64,000 nt of DNA from Monarcha castaneiventris obscurior. Taxonomy: Eukaryota; Chordata; Aves; Passeriformes; Monarchidae. The stretch's first letter is position 1, and the number at the start of each line of letters is the position of its first letter. Location: NCBI GenBank assembly GCA_026261815.1, contig JAMPIT010000890.1:9516001-9580000 (forward strand), in the 5' to 3' direction. The position numbers and the translations under genes are program-made. Below the pieces are notes generated by a model. That model saw only the letters and a list, made by a program, of their open reading frames with translations, made no database searches and was not told where the DNA came from. Shown here in pieces: positions 28,757 through 41,000 of this stretch.

Positions 28757-28855
28757 TCTCCTAGTTCTGAAGATGAAATGAGGTACTAAGAGGTGGAAGG
28801 ATTTGTTCTAGTCACACAGCCAGGCACCGCATCAGCAGATTATGAGCCAGATGTT
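28757..28855 (-). repeat. possible ancient MIR/CORE-SINE-like fragment
   Basis: The segment reads like the reverse complement of the MIR SINE core: an 'agatga(gg)aaactgaggcac' analogue, then an 'agaggt..aag' analogue, a 'tagtcacacagccagg' segment and 'gagccag'. MIR relatives are known as very old amniote repeats and survive only as rare diverged pieces in birds. The match is by eye and imperfect. A further MIR-tail-like piece (gggaattaaacctgtctcct) occurs at about 29073-29092, separated by unrelated sequence. Confidence 0.25.
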
Positions 28856-31513
28856 TCCATGGCCCTCACCAATGCAATAGCTGAGCACCTGACCACCTTC
28901 AGGGCACTTGCCCTTCAAAACATCCCCATAAGATGAGGAATTACTACAATAGTCAATGTAAAAATGAAGATCTGAATTACGGGAAAACTAAGGGGCCAGT
29001 ACTAAAGGTACTTAGACGTTTATTATCTTGAAATTTTCCAATAATAATATAGGAAGGAAATAGCTGGAGCAGGGAATTAAACCTGTCTCCTAAGCCTTGA
29101 GCTAAAGCTGAAACTGCTGAACAACCTTCCTCTTTCTCCTTGGAAAACTCCTGCTACTCCATATCACACAATCTGGGTCATATCCCAGCTAAGCTTGTTT
29201 CTCTACTGGCATGCTGCTCAAATACTTGTGCACAGACTGTTAGCTAAGGAAACTGATTTATTGGGATCGTCTGCAAAGGTTAATTCTCACATAGGGAATG
29301 CCATTAACAGCTTGGCCGTTGACTGTCTAGATGGTCGTGGGGATTTCTATAACAGATATTTTGTGACACCTTCTTGACCTGTGTCAGCTGAGACTCCCTG
29401 AAATGCTGGCCAGTGAATTATTGTAGTTCAGCTAGCCATGGTCAACATGGCCACTCAGTGGTCTATTGGCCACCTTAAGCCATGTACAAAGCACACCTTA
29501 TGGAAACATATTATGTTGTGAACACGTAACAAGCATCTACATAAGTGCATCTGAGCACAACACAGAGCTGCAAATAGAGTTCTCCTTTAGGGAGTTTCTG
29601 TCAGTCAGCTGGTACTGATGTCTGTGTGAGGCCAGGACGGCCTTGCTGGTGTCCTTTTTCTATCCATAACAAATCTCACCTAGGCAGAAATAAGTTGGGG
29701 AGCAGCTGTTACTGCCCTGCCAAGGACTGAGTGTGTTTGTGTGTAGGCATGGCTCTTACCCCCATCTGCACTACTGTTAAAACTAAGTTATAGCACCTAA
29801 ATCCAGGCTGCATCAGCACATGTGTTTTTAACTTTTATATCCTTTAAAAATACCCACATTCATCCCCCTGGTTTTGCAGGGCTTCCTGTCAAATAGCCAT
29901 TTTTTACTCAAGTGAGAGGACTGCTCAGAAGGTCCTTTCTGGGAAGCTCTATCTCTGCAGGGTCCAGGTTTTCAGTGGCACCCATGAGAGCAGCAGCACC
30001 TGCTCTTTTGGCAGAAGGGATATATGGAGAGAATGAGCAGAAAGAAAGCATTGTGTTCTACTTACTTTCCCCTCATGCTATTGTTTCCAGATGAGCCAAA
30101 TAAACAGAAAAGATTCTTGAATAACTTGTATGTTTTTCTTGAGTGACTTTTATGTGCTTTTGCATATGTCTTAATGTATATTGTCAGAGAGAGGAATCAA
30201 GTTTTGTGTCAGGATTTTACAACACAATTTTTTGTTGTTCTTGTTTTTCTGTTCAGTATATTTTGTTAAAAAACCAAAAAAAGTTGCTGAATTGAGCTCA
30301 TTACTTGTCAGACCTCAGAAATTGCTCTGTTTTCCTGAACCAGAAACCAAGTAAGAACTTCAGAACTGGGCCTAATGGTTCTGTAATTATAATGTTGTAT
30401 TATCACTATGTTCTTTAAAATGTCAACATGAGGAGAAAAAAGGCTGTGGGCTATTATTTTCTCATTATTGCGGTGTTCCTTTGAATACTGTAAAAAACAT
30501 CAAACACATATTAGAAACAAAGGCAGACCGAGTAAATGAGATCATGCTGAGGCCTTTGTTGCTCTGGCTGGATTGTTTTTGATGTCTGAACTAGCTCAGT
30601 AACTGGTTTTATCTTTATCTGGGACCACAATGCAGCCTGCAGCATCAACACACCCGGCCACACAGCCAATAACTGTGGCTGAGGTTCTGACCTTTTCAGA
30701 TTTCCTCACAACTAATAAGTAGCTAAGTGAGAACCCTTTTTTTCTTTTTCTCTCTGGAAGACACTTCTCATACAAAGAAAAACACCAGAAGTGTTATGTT
30801 TATGCAAAACTGAACTACAGTTTCATTTGAATTTTCTTCTTCAGAAACTGTATTATGGAAAGCACCTGTGTGTATGAAGAAGTGCTTCTTATTCAACTGC
30901 TTTTCCCAGACCTCAGGCATGTTTGCCTCACTGCTCTGCATCACAGATTGGCCTTTGCAAACAAAATACAAAGATTTTCAAAAGCATCTTAGTAAATTTT
31001 CAGTGTTCTTTTTTATCGTAGAATATAGGTGTCCAGTGGTGTTATATTCACTGAAAAGTATCTGAATTGAATCACAAGAATTAATATATAGTATTTTCAA
31101 GGCCAACGGACGTGCAGACTGGTTAGCCTATTTCCTCTGGTTGCTACACTGCTGGTGAATAGTTGTCACTTATTTACTATGGCTTTCAAGAGTATCATCT
31201 GTCAGTAATTTGGTCTCTCTGATGGCTTTTAGGTAGGAGAACATCTGTCTTTGATTCATTAGGATCCCACTTTGAGCCCTGCATCCTTAAACATTTGCAA
31301 ATACATTCCCAGTAATATTAGGCCTCCAGGGCTCTTGCTTTGCTAACTGATAAGGTCCACTTTAGAGTCTTGTAAAGTACAGATATAGACATAATAGTCT
31401 GGCTGGAGCTAAAATTATTCACTAGATGTTATATGATGCCTTGAGTGCTATAGGCCTAGAGATAACAAAAGTAAAACCTTGTCTGCTTGATTTCAACATG
31501 AGAACTGAGAAAA
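28856..31513. other. AT-rich non-coding DNA, no gene seen
   Basis: Short chance frames only. There is an A-rich patch near 30265-30282. No exon, RNA gene or recognised transposon was found. Confidence 0.6.
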
Positions 31514-31599
31514 GGGTTAGGGTTAGGGTTAGGCTTAGGGTTAGGCTTAGGGTTAGGTTTAGGGTGCATTCGGGGTTCATTCGGGGTTAGGGTGCATTC
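31514..31599 (+). repeat. degenerate interstitial telomeric repeat (TTAGGG)n with CATTC-containing derivative
   Basis: The first part (31514-31565) is eight to nine hexamers of the vertebrate telomere repeat TTAGGG, with single-base variants TTAGGC and TTTAGG. The second part (31566-31599) alternates telomeric gggtta pieces with gcattcgggg / ttcattcgggg units, so a new 10-11-bp unit seems to have arisen from telomeric DNA. The block is G-rich on the plus strand, carries at least ten runs of two to four G, and can form quadruplexes. The minus-strand reading gives a proline-asparagine-lysine repeat that is clearly a by-product. Interstitial telomeric sequences arise from chromosome fusion or inversion, or from telomerase-mediated repair of breaks. 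At under 100 bp, the repair route is more likely. Confidence 0.95.
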
Positions 31600-33248
31600 A
31601 AAACCTTTAAGAAAGGAGACTTGTCCAACTGCATAAGGAAACACTTCTCAGTGTTTAATTCTCAGGTAACAACTTGCAAGTTTACAATGACTTCATATTC
31701 AAAACTGCCCATCAAATGCTTTATTTAAAATCTAGAATGTCATAACTAAAATACAAGTATCCCTTTCCAACATTGTTAACAATAACCACCCCAGAGGATG
31801 GCAAAAAAAAGCTGTAGTATTGTATTCCAGTGACTGCAGCCAGACCTGCATGTGAGATTTGCTTTGAAGCTTTTTATAATCTGTGATTGTTTGTGACAGG
31901 TGAGATTTCTTAAGCCTCTCTTTAATTGAACCAAATACTTCATTGAATAAAACAAGAAACTGAAATACATAGAGCAATTTTCTTCCAGCACCATGTATTT
32001 TGAAATACTTGCAGACTTTTCTGAAAATGCTTGTATTTTCCAAATTTATAATTATTGTAATTTATTTATTCTTTGACAATGCAGAGATTTGTTCACTGCT
32101 TCTGTTGCTTGCTGATGAAGTGTAGATATGTACAAGTCCTGCAGGTGGTTGTTCAATATGGAGAAACTCTAGCTTGAATAGAATTGAGTGACTTCAGTTG
32201 AAGACTGTGTGTTTGGGGAGAAGGGGAAACAGTGGAAGATGTTTTGCATCTGGACTGGTGACTTTGGTCGTCTGCAGAGAGATTGGGATGTACTGCAAGT
32301 GATTGGGACTTCACTTTGGAGTAGCAGTTAAGGTACAAAGCTGAAAGAGTAACAAACTCTCCCTCTTCCTCTGTGTTCATCCTTTGAGCGTGCTTCTTGC
32401 CTCTTGCTCCAAGGTAAATTTGCAGCAGCTACATTGAAACAAAAGTTGTGGGTCAGAGTGGCAGAACTGAGGGCAGGAGTTCAGCATCCATTACTAATGC
32501 AGGTGCTCTACATCCTTCTTCCTTCCCTTTGACCAGGAAAACCACTGCCGGTTTTCATACAAAATTGCTTTTCTCCTTCCTAAAAATTATAATTAAGGGA
32601 AAGAGAGAAAGGGGGGAGAAAAAGATAGGGAAGGGCCTACTTCTGCATTCTTTTTAACAAATACTATTCCTTCTGAGAGTGATTGTGACCATTCAGAATT
32701 ATAAATAAAACTTTCACAGCATATGTAGGTTTTTTTTCCCTTTCTCTCTGACTTTCCTGAGAGCCTATCTCTTGAGATGGGCTCTCAGAAAATTTGAGAA
32801 TCAGCCATGGCAATTCCACAGGACCATTCTAATACCCCTGGCCACCTGTTAAACCTGTGGCTGGTTCCTCTGGGTGATGTTAATGGCAACAGAAATTTAG
32901 AGGGGGCAGTAGGGAGCCTTTCCATCAAGTTTCAGAATAATTTTGCAGTTACTATGTTACTCTTTTGTTCACTGTGGGGATATTTGCCTGTATTTAGAAG
33001 CTTAGGGCATGGGCTGAGCTTAAAGCAAAATGCACTCTGTGTGCACATTTCACAGGGTTCCTTTGTGCAAAGAGATATTTGATGAGAATGTCGCTTGCAC
33101 ACATGTGCAGTGCAGGAGGGTTTGCAGATGCACGCAGAGTTTATCACAAGTATCAGTGTCTCTGTATGAAATAAATATGATTGCAATTTAAGGAGCAGGT
33201 CTGGTAGAAGCAACTTGCCTATTCTGAATTTGTGGATTAAGAACAGTG
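31600..33248. other. non-coding DNA, no gene seen
   Basis: Frames of up to 103 codons occur on the minus strand (31732-32043) with another frame overlapping. None is recognised or flanked by good splice sites. No repeat was recognised. Confidence 0.55.
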
Positions 33249-33393
33249 GAATGTTTAGCTGCGTTGTTTAGAGCATGGTGCTAATAATATCAAGCTTGTG
33301 AATTTGATCCCTGTGCGGGCCATTCACTTCAGAGCTGGACTTGATGGTCCTTGTGGATCCCCTTCCAACTTGGAATATCCTGTGATTCTATGT
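33249..33393 (+). repeat. tRNA-Ile-derived SINE with CR1 tail (TguSINE1-like)
   Basis: The left part (about 33249-33321) follows tRNA-Ile(AAT). It has an A-box-like ttagctgcgttgtttagagc at 33255-33274, anticodon-loop ctaataa with the AAT anticodon at 33283-33285, a B-box-like gaatttgatccc at 33300-33311, and a 3' acceptor-like gcgggcca. The D-loop and T-loop are mutated, so it is not a working tRNA. The right part (33322-33393) is a CR1 3' tail: 'gctggacttgatggtcctt', 'ccttccaactt' and terminal tgtgattctatg. Such SINEs use RNA polymerase III promoters for transcription and are mobilised by CR1 reverse transcriptase, which recognises the shared tail. This architecture is what points to a passerine host. 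Confidence 0.9.
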
Positions 33394-33727
33394 AAAAGGC
33401 TGGGCAGGGATGAAGCATAGTGATTACAAAAAGCTAGCTGTTATATAATATTCTATAGTGTGTCTGGGTATATAAATATTTTATATTATGATTGAATGGT
33501 GTATTTTAACTATACAGCTATGCTATACCTGGGGATAAAAGTACTAACACTGCTAAGAGATGATCCCTTTTAACACTGTCCAGCCATGTTGTGGGAGTTG
33601 CCTGTACAACAACAGACAAGCTTTTGAATTAGCTATTAATGCAAGTCATTTTATGGACAGAATAAAGCATCAAAACATGGAGATGCATTGTTATCATTAA
33701 ATAAAGAGCAGAAATGATTTTGTTTAC
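33394..33727. other. non-coding DNA, no gene seen
   Basis: AT-rich unique sequence between the SINE and a candidate exon. Nothing was recognised. Confidence 0.6.
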
Positions 33728-33840
33728 CTTTTCCAGAGGAATTATTTTCTGGGTTGGACAGTCAATACAAGGTGGAGCTGAGTATTCCAAACTGCGTTGC
33801 CATAAAGGCAGGCTGTTGTTTTCAGTTGCCAGTTCCATAG
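33728..33840 (-). other. weak candidate coding exon (or chance)
   Basis: On the minus strand, an AG acceptor-like site (gatag, 33841-33842) precedes an open stretch of 37 codons starting with ATG at 33836-33838. It ends exactly after a lysine codon at a consensus-like donor, aaag|gtaaac (33722-33727). The peptide has mixed, protein-like composition, including an APPCIDCPTQK segment and a WQRSLEY segment. I do not recognise a family. The polypyrimidine tract before the acceptor is weak, and no neighbouring exon is visible in the window, so chance remains the more likely explanation. Confidence 0.15.
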
Positions 33841-36483
33841 CTATCACAGAATGATTAAGATTTTTCCTCCCTGGTTTGTGCCTCTGCTTTTGATCAAGTT
33901 TTTTCTTCTACCCTTCTCACTGACTACTTGTTGAGTGAACTTCAGCAATGAGGCACAGGAATTGGCTGTACACTGACAACTTAACTGTGCTGTGGGCTAA
34001 TTCCAGCTCTAGATATACTTTCAAACACCACAGACCATTTATCTCCTCTATGGCTATGTTATCCAGCATTCCCATTTCTTCTGCAAGGGAGTAGTGTCAG
34101 TGTTACTGCTTTGAGAAAATGATGCCACAGACAAATATAACAGTGTTTCTAAAATATAGATGTGTTTCAAAGTCTGGTGAAATGCTGTGTTGTTCTGGTG
34201 TCCAGCCCAGCAGATCATGTAATCTCTATTATAAGAAAAAGTCATTTTTTAATGACTTTTAGCTCTTCTTAGATTTATCCCCCCATGTATTTTTTTTTTT
34301 TTGAAAGATTACGATTAAAGGTTTAATTGTTTTTTATGGTTTAATACCAGGATAAGGAGACAGCTTTTTTACTTCCTTCTTCTCCCACAACTCCTCTCAC
34401 CCATCTGATGTGTCTGCAGTGCAAAATGCCAGTTGTTTTAACCTTGTGTAATAAGACACTTCCGATAACAGTGCTAAAGACACAGAAACGTTTCCCTTGG
34501 AAGTGTAATTTTCTTTTTGAACAAAAATTAACACTATAGAAGACATGCTTTCTGGCTGGCTGGCAGCAATTAATTGGAAACTCCAGAGTATTAATTCATT
34601 GGAATCAGTTTGGAGTGTATTATCTGAGTTATTTTTGATTGCGTGATCAGACAAAATTTCTTTGCACAGATAAAGTTACTAATGCTTCCTGTTAATTTTC
34701 TTTGGTTTGAAGAGGAGCATTTTTAGCATTTGTGGGGGCTTTTTTTGTGTTTTGAGCTGGGTTTTTTTTTCTGTATCAATTACACCATTGAGGTTCAGGC
34801 AACGCTGCAGCTAGAGGGGAGAAATAGCCTCTTTTCCGATTTAGAGCATTCCAGGCCAGGTGGCTATGCCCTGAGCCTAATTTTATTCCCCTGCCAATCC
34901 CTGCTGACATGAATGGGAGGAATCACTTTCTGCCTCTCTTGGCTCTGTCTTTATCAGCACTGATGCTTTGAGGGCAGTAATAAAGAAACACTATCTTAAT
35001 GACATCAGGAGTGACCTTAATGGACAGGGAGATTGTTAGGAGGAACTGCTGGTGATTAGCTTTGGACTAAGGGTAGGGGATCTCATGTACGCAGCAGAGA
35101 ATAAGCCAGGGAACTGGTAACTCCCCAGATGAGAGAGAAAGGGAGGGGAGAGTGAAAGGATTCAGTAGAGCCTTAGGGAAAACAACTTTCTTCAATGAAT
35201 CAAAATGTGTTAATTTTCTTGAAACTTCAGGCTCTTTTGTAAGTACTACATGTGCAACTTTGAGAATGAAGACAAATGTTATAGGAGGTCTTGACTGATT
35301 TTGCTAGTACCAATTGATTTTGTAAGTGTTATTTTGGTTTTAACAGCAGAAAAAGGATTCTTTTTTTCCTTTTAACTGATAATTGCTTTACTCAGGTTCT
35401 CAAGTTCCTGTATGGCATCTTTTACCCCATACACATAGAGGAATTTTTATTTTCCCTAACAAAACCTCTTCTAAATATCTAGATCATGTGCTGATAGCTG
35501 AAGGTGAATTCCTTAGGTTATATGAATATGTGAGAATAATATCCAGTCTAGCAAGAGATCCAGCTCTCCACGAGTTATGTCCACTTTTTCTTTTAATAGA
35601 AAAGCTTTAGGTTATCATCACCTCAATTATCCTCCAGCTTACAAACAGGCATAGGCCTAATAGGCCTAATTATTTTGCATCTGGTATATGATTATTAGAA
35701 ATCCCGATGTGATGATAAGATAAATTTGTTTTTTTAAGTAATGCCTAAGCCATCTACTTTATTCTTTTCCTATCTGAGCTGCTTTAGAGATATTGTGCTG
35801 TCACAAAGTAAAAAAAATTATTAAGGAGAAGAACAGCATTTCAGAATCTGTAGTTTCCCTTTTTAAAAAATAAATAATTACAGATAAATAAAAATGTGTT
35901 CTTCCACATAAAGTTGGGTGGATTAGGCATTTTAAAGTGTAGACATTTATTTAGTTTTGCAAGTCTAGATCTGTCCCAGTGTAGCAGCAACTGAAGACAA
36001 GCTTTGGGCTGGCTTTTATGAAACAAATTAATGCTGTCACTTTGTTCTTATGGCTAAACTGCTTTTAATCAAGAGCCATGATTACAAGTGCTCTTGTTCA
36101 TCAGAGCATCTGAGAGGGCCACTGACAAATGTGAGTTGAGTATGAACTAAGTCCTCCCTCTTGGAAGAAACCTCTTGGCCACAAGAGAGGAGAAAAATGA
36201 GTGGGTCACTGCGAGGGGACAGCTGCATAAACTCTTGATGTCTGTGGGTGAGGAACGACATAAATTTCCAAAGATCCAGTCTGGCACCTGGCCTAGCGAT
36301 TCCAACCACTTGATATTAAGAACTATGCATGGGTTTGGAAATCAAATACTTTCTCCTTACCAGAGCTACCACTCCAGTGAAAAGCATTGTACCCTGTCTA
36401 TATTGTTCACTGAAATAGTTACAGTGGCCTGAGAGAGGGAGTGAGTAAGAATGTACTTGATGATCAAACTTATTGCTAGGTCT
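33841..36483. other. AT-rich non-coding DNA, no gene seen
   Basis: Short frames only. A poly-T run lies at about 34290-34302, and a 'taggcctaa' direct repeat occurs at about 35652-35670. Nothing was recognised. Confidence 0.6.
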
Positions 36484-36514
36484 GAAAAATCCTAGACATT
36501 TTCTAGGATTTTTC
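36484..36514. repeat. perfect 13-bp inverted repeat, 5-nt loop
   Basis: The arms gaaaaatcctaga (36484-36496) and tctaggatttttc (36502-36514) are exact reverse complements around cattt. It would form a stable short hairpin. It ends in T-rich sequence like an intrinsic terminator, but in a vertebrate genome that reading does not apply. Confidence 0.95.
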
Positions 36515-38036
36515 TGCTAACCTACTTGTCTGGGAATTTAGATATATTTATTTAGGGTGACACTGTGTTTTAGAAGGGTACAGTTTGGGAGAGCTGTCAC
36601 ATGGTTTCGTGTCTTTTCAGTCTTTCATGGGGATACATAGTCTTATTCATTTGAATATAAAGTTCTATAACTGCTTTCTCCATAACATTTGCACCTTTGC
36701 ATATCACAGACTCGTGTAATCTAGAAAAGAGGTTCTATGCTAAATTAATCCTCAGATAAAGCATGATAGTGGTTACATCATCTTGCACGCTGCCATGAGA
36801 AGGTTCCCCTGCTGCACAGTGTGAGAACATGAGCACTTAGGCAACAGGTGAGCAAGGAAAGCTGTCAGAGAGCAGCAAGTGCCTTAGCATCACAGATTCT
36901 GACACTAAAAATGGTCTACTATATTTAATCTTGCCTTCTCCCTTCTGAAAGCATGGATTGCACAGAGTCTGACTCCTTTACTTGCCTGTATTTTTCCTTT
37001 TGTCAAAGCTGGGTTTTCAGAAGCGACAAACATAAGCTGTAACCCCCAGTGCTGGAAGTAGGTCTAGAAAATATTCTGTCTCTCTGAAAACAAAATTTTA
37101 CTTTCTAAGTAATAACCTTTCATCAGTAGAAAAAAAAGCTGATCTGAAAAACAAGGTGGGTTTTTTTTGCTAGATCATCTCCTTCCTGCACTGACTGTTT
37201 TGAAGCTAGCTTTTATTTCATATTGAATCATATACAAACAGAAAGGCATTCATTATTTTCTGGCAGCATTATGGTTGACATCTAAACCTGAAGAAACATA
37301 ATTGGTCTTTGACATCAAATAATCCACAGTACAGAATTAAAGACCTTAATCAGGGGAATGGGTTGTTGATTTTTTTTCCCTATAACCTTGTCAGTTATGT
37401 TTGAAACAAGAACGGTTACATCTGTGAGAAAATGGACATACATTTTACACATGGTTAGTATCCTTTGGTTTCATTGGATGAAATTGCAATCACAAGAAAT
37501 TTTCCATGCAGTCAAGACTTGTAAATCCTTAATAAAAGTCAAATTGGTTTTGTTCTAAGCAAGTGTATGAAGGCAACAACTAGGAACAAAAGAAATTAAA
37601 TTATGACCAAATTATTCAGCTCCTTCCTTACCTTGGCTGAGATTTATCAAACTTTAATAGTTCCCTAGAGCCCAAAACCTTGTACTTGTGTTAATGGTTT
37701 GTACTTTAGAGCCTGAGCTGCTCTCCCTCATGCTAAGCAGCTGTACACATCAGGCCTTTTTCAGGATTACTCCATGGAATAAAAGAACACAGCATGAACA
37801 AGATGCTTTGAGGAGACTGGAACCAAAACCTCCTAGTTTTATTTTTGAGTATGGTTTAATAATAAAGTAAACTTAGCCTAGGGTCTCGAGCATGTATCAA
37901 ATTTTTCTCCTGTTCTGGGATCCTTAATAGCCAGTGGGCTCAAGGTCACACTGTTGTTCTTCCCCTTGGCAGGGCATTGACCATCCATGTCCTCACAGCT
38001 GCCTATGGTATTTAAACTTGTGCAAATTCATTTATC
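36515..38036. other. non-coding DNA, no gene seen
   Basis: Nothing was recognised. All frames are at or below about 60 codons. Confidence 0.6.
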
Positions 38037-38069
38037 CTTGAAACCTTTCATGTTCGGAAAGGTTTCAAG
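38037..38069. repeat. perfect 13-bp inverted repeat, 7-nt loop
   Basis: The left arm cttgaaacctttc (38037-38049) and right arm gaaaggtttcaag (38057-38069) are exact complements around atgttcg. The GC content of the stem is moderate. No terminal transposon features surround it. Confidence 0.95.
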
Positions 38070-41000
38070 CTGAAATTGGTCTGTAAGTTAGAAACACACA
38101 CATCCAACTGCGGACACACAACACATGTCTGTGTCAGCCTGCTGAAGTGGGAAATGGGTAATGGAAGAGGACAGGATGGGCCGAGAAAAGATTAAAGCTG
38201 AGAAGTTCTGGGCTAACTGCAATCCTTATCTTTTTTTAGGTGTTGGAGAGGAGAGAGTCTAAATGTCTTTCAGTCTGGCTCATCACTAAGTTACTGTGAT
38301 TTTACACACTCTGTCTCCTGGGCAGGACTGACCACCTACTACAGTGATATTTCCCTTCTGATCCCCACTGTGATTGTGCCTCACTTGGCAGAGGCTTACA
38401 TGGCTTTCCTTTTTCCAATGAAATCGCTGTCTGAACAGCATGTTCCCCAGCATGGGTACTGATTTCTGAATTTTGTCTTCAGTGCTCTCTTATTACTGAC
38501 ATCATTGCTTTAATTTTCTTTTTTTTTTTGGGAAAGTGCCGCACAAGATGGTCTCAGGAACTGCCCTAAAAGTTAGTAGGAAAAACACTTCTCCTGGGTA
38601 ACATTAAAGAGAACACACACATCCAGTTCTGTGTGGCTTAACATCAAAGACACAGGAAATCATCAAAAGCCTTTTCCACCTTCTTTAGCCTTAGGGACTC
38701 TTCCTGGGCTGCCTATGAGCTTTGGCAGAAGTTGTTAGCATTACCCTGAATGGTCTTCCTGATACTTGCCAAATTCTTTTGAGTTTAATAATATAATATC
38801 ACTGTTGGCTATATGCAAAATTTCTTGCTGTCATCTCAAGGCTAAAGTTAAGTTACTGAAAACAGGGGCCATAGCACTCTTTAAAAAGAGTTACTTCTGC
38901 TGTTTCCAGGGTTGTTGTTTCTGAATGTTGTGAGTTCCTGGGGGGTTTTTTTTGGTTCTTTTTTTTTGTTGTTGTTGGTTTTTTTGCCGTAGATCTGCTT
39001 AGCTCTGGAAAAAAATAAAACAATTTAAATTTGATAACATAAAAGCTGTAATTCCATATTTGATTGCTACCCAATTTAAGATAGAGTTCTGCTGTAGGTA
39101 CAGAAAGGGTTCCAGGGGTCAGATGTGATAACAGCTGTGACTGAAACCAGTAAAAGAAGAATGAATGATTTATTCACTGATAGGTCCCTTTTCTTCAAAA
39201 TAAAATTATCCAAAACCTTTATCTGTTGGAACAAGGAATTGATTTCATAGATGAGAGATTAATAAATGCTGTGCTATAGTGTGAACAGTTTTTTGCTACA
39301 AGTTTTTTCGAATCTGCTTGTGGATCACCACTCGGAATTCTAAGATTCAGTAAGTAAACAGATGGAAGTTACATTGCAATTTATCAGTGGTTCTGTGATT
39401 TTTGTCTGCTTTTAACTGTTTCATTTTGCTTAATTGATACCTAAAACAGCACAAATTGCTACTTCCATTCCTATGAAAGAACACATGAAGAGATTAAGCT
39501 TTATCTTTTGTCCAGAATTCTTCCCAACCTGGTACAACAAGTTGGATGGACAAGTGTTTACAGAAATGTCAGTTTAAATTACTTGAAGGCATTTTCATGT
39601 CTTTTTCTTTTTTCTTCACTGTTGCATTTATTAAAGCCTTCCACACTGAATTGTACTTTGTGTCATCACTGCAGTAGAGAGCCAACTGGTGACCCACTCT
39701 GTGCATGGAAGTACTGCACAAGCAAAGCAGCTGTGAGCTGAGCTGTGGGATCTGAGGAGAGGAAGACATGGAAAAGTGATAGAAGTAACATACATATGCC
39801 ATTCCTAGTAGTATATTCACATATTTACAATTATTCCCCAAGGCCTCCCTTTATTTTGGAAGTTCACTACTCTTTGCATTCTTCTGGGCACCAGCCCAGA
39901 TCTACTCAAATCACTGGTCTAGGTCTGAAGAGCAAGACTTCAATCCTGATCAGAAATCAGAAACAAGGTATTTGCATGACTAAGCAGTATTTTCAGACTA
40001 GTTGAGCTCCAATGCAGTTACCAACTGAACTTGAATTAATTGAGGTGTAGGAACTGGCTTGGCAGGAGTTTTGAAGTCATCCTAAAAGAAAGGGAAAAGA
40101 CTAAACATCAGGCAGTCTCCTATGAAAGAAAGAGGAGATGAAAGGAAGCAAGGAGAGTGAGCACATTTCTGCTTAAATGAGCAGCACTAAAATGGGGTGG
40201 TGACAATGACATGACCTGCAGCTCTTTAGTAATGAGGACATCCTTCATGTGCTCTGTGTGTTTTGCCTGTGCTGGGCTGAAGTCAAGCATTGCCTCAGTA
40301 GGCTTTTAATTCTCTGGCTGTTGTACAGAACAGAGAGTCTGGGTCATGTGCAAAGTGTTAGATTTCTGAAGGGACTGCGCTTCAGGTAAGTGCACAGGAT
40401 GGTGAAAATGTGGTTACCAAACAGAGCTGTTTATTTACACAGCTATTGGTTTCCTTTTTATATTCCTGCCCAATTTTCATTGCTTATGTTTGGTCTGCAA
40501 GAAGTTCCACATATAGACCAGAAATTCCATTCAAGAAATTGGGGAATGTTGAAACAACACTTTTCTATCAAAACAACTGGCAGCTCATTTTCTATTTGAA
40601 GGGCGGTCACATCATTATTATGCCTGCTGGTGAGTTGCAATAGGAATGCTCTGTGGAGCATTAGGCACCTGTGCTGAAGCAGGGATGGAGAAGCCCATTG
40701 AATTTTCAATTTCTGGGAGGGTTACTGAAGCCCTGTTCAGAATTGCAGTGGGTCACAAAAAGCTCATCGTACTCCTTCCCATGATTTTTTCACTGTAGAG
40801 CAAAGGCATGGTTCACACAAAGTGTCTAGAATTTAGAAGACACAATGACAGACTTACTGCATCATCCTACAGCAGTGTCACCATGGTGATTTTCATTTAC
40901 AGTCAAATAAATATTAGTCTGATTTTTTCATGGTTCATTTTTTTCTGCTTCCTTGCCTGTGTGGAAATTTCACAGAGCCTCAAAACAAGCCCTTGGGCTA

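Noticed and set aside
31456..31644. Peptide with PNPKPNPK repeats
   Set aside because: It is only the minus-strand translation of the telomeric hexamer block.
33249..33321. Functional tRNA-Ile gene
   Set aside because: The D and T arms are mutated, and the sequence continues without a terminator into a CR1 tail, so it is a SINE head.
33836..33866. CR1 3' tail (atcacagaatgatta)
   Set aside because: Only about 15 bases match and the following sequence does not continue as CR1.
36484..36514. Rho-independent terminator
   Set aside because: The hairpin plus T-run looks right, but the window is vertebrate DNA without bacterial operons.
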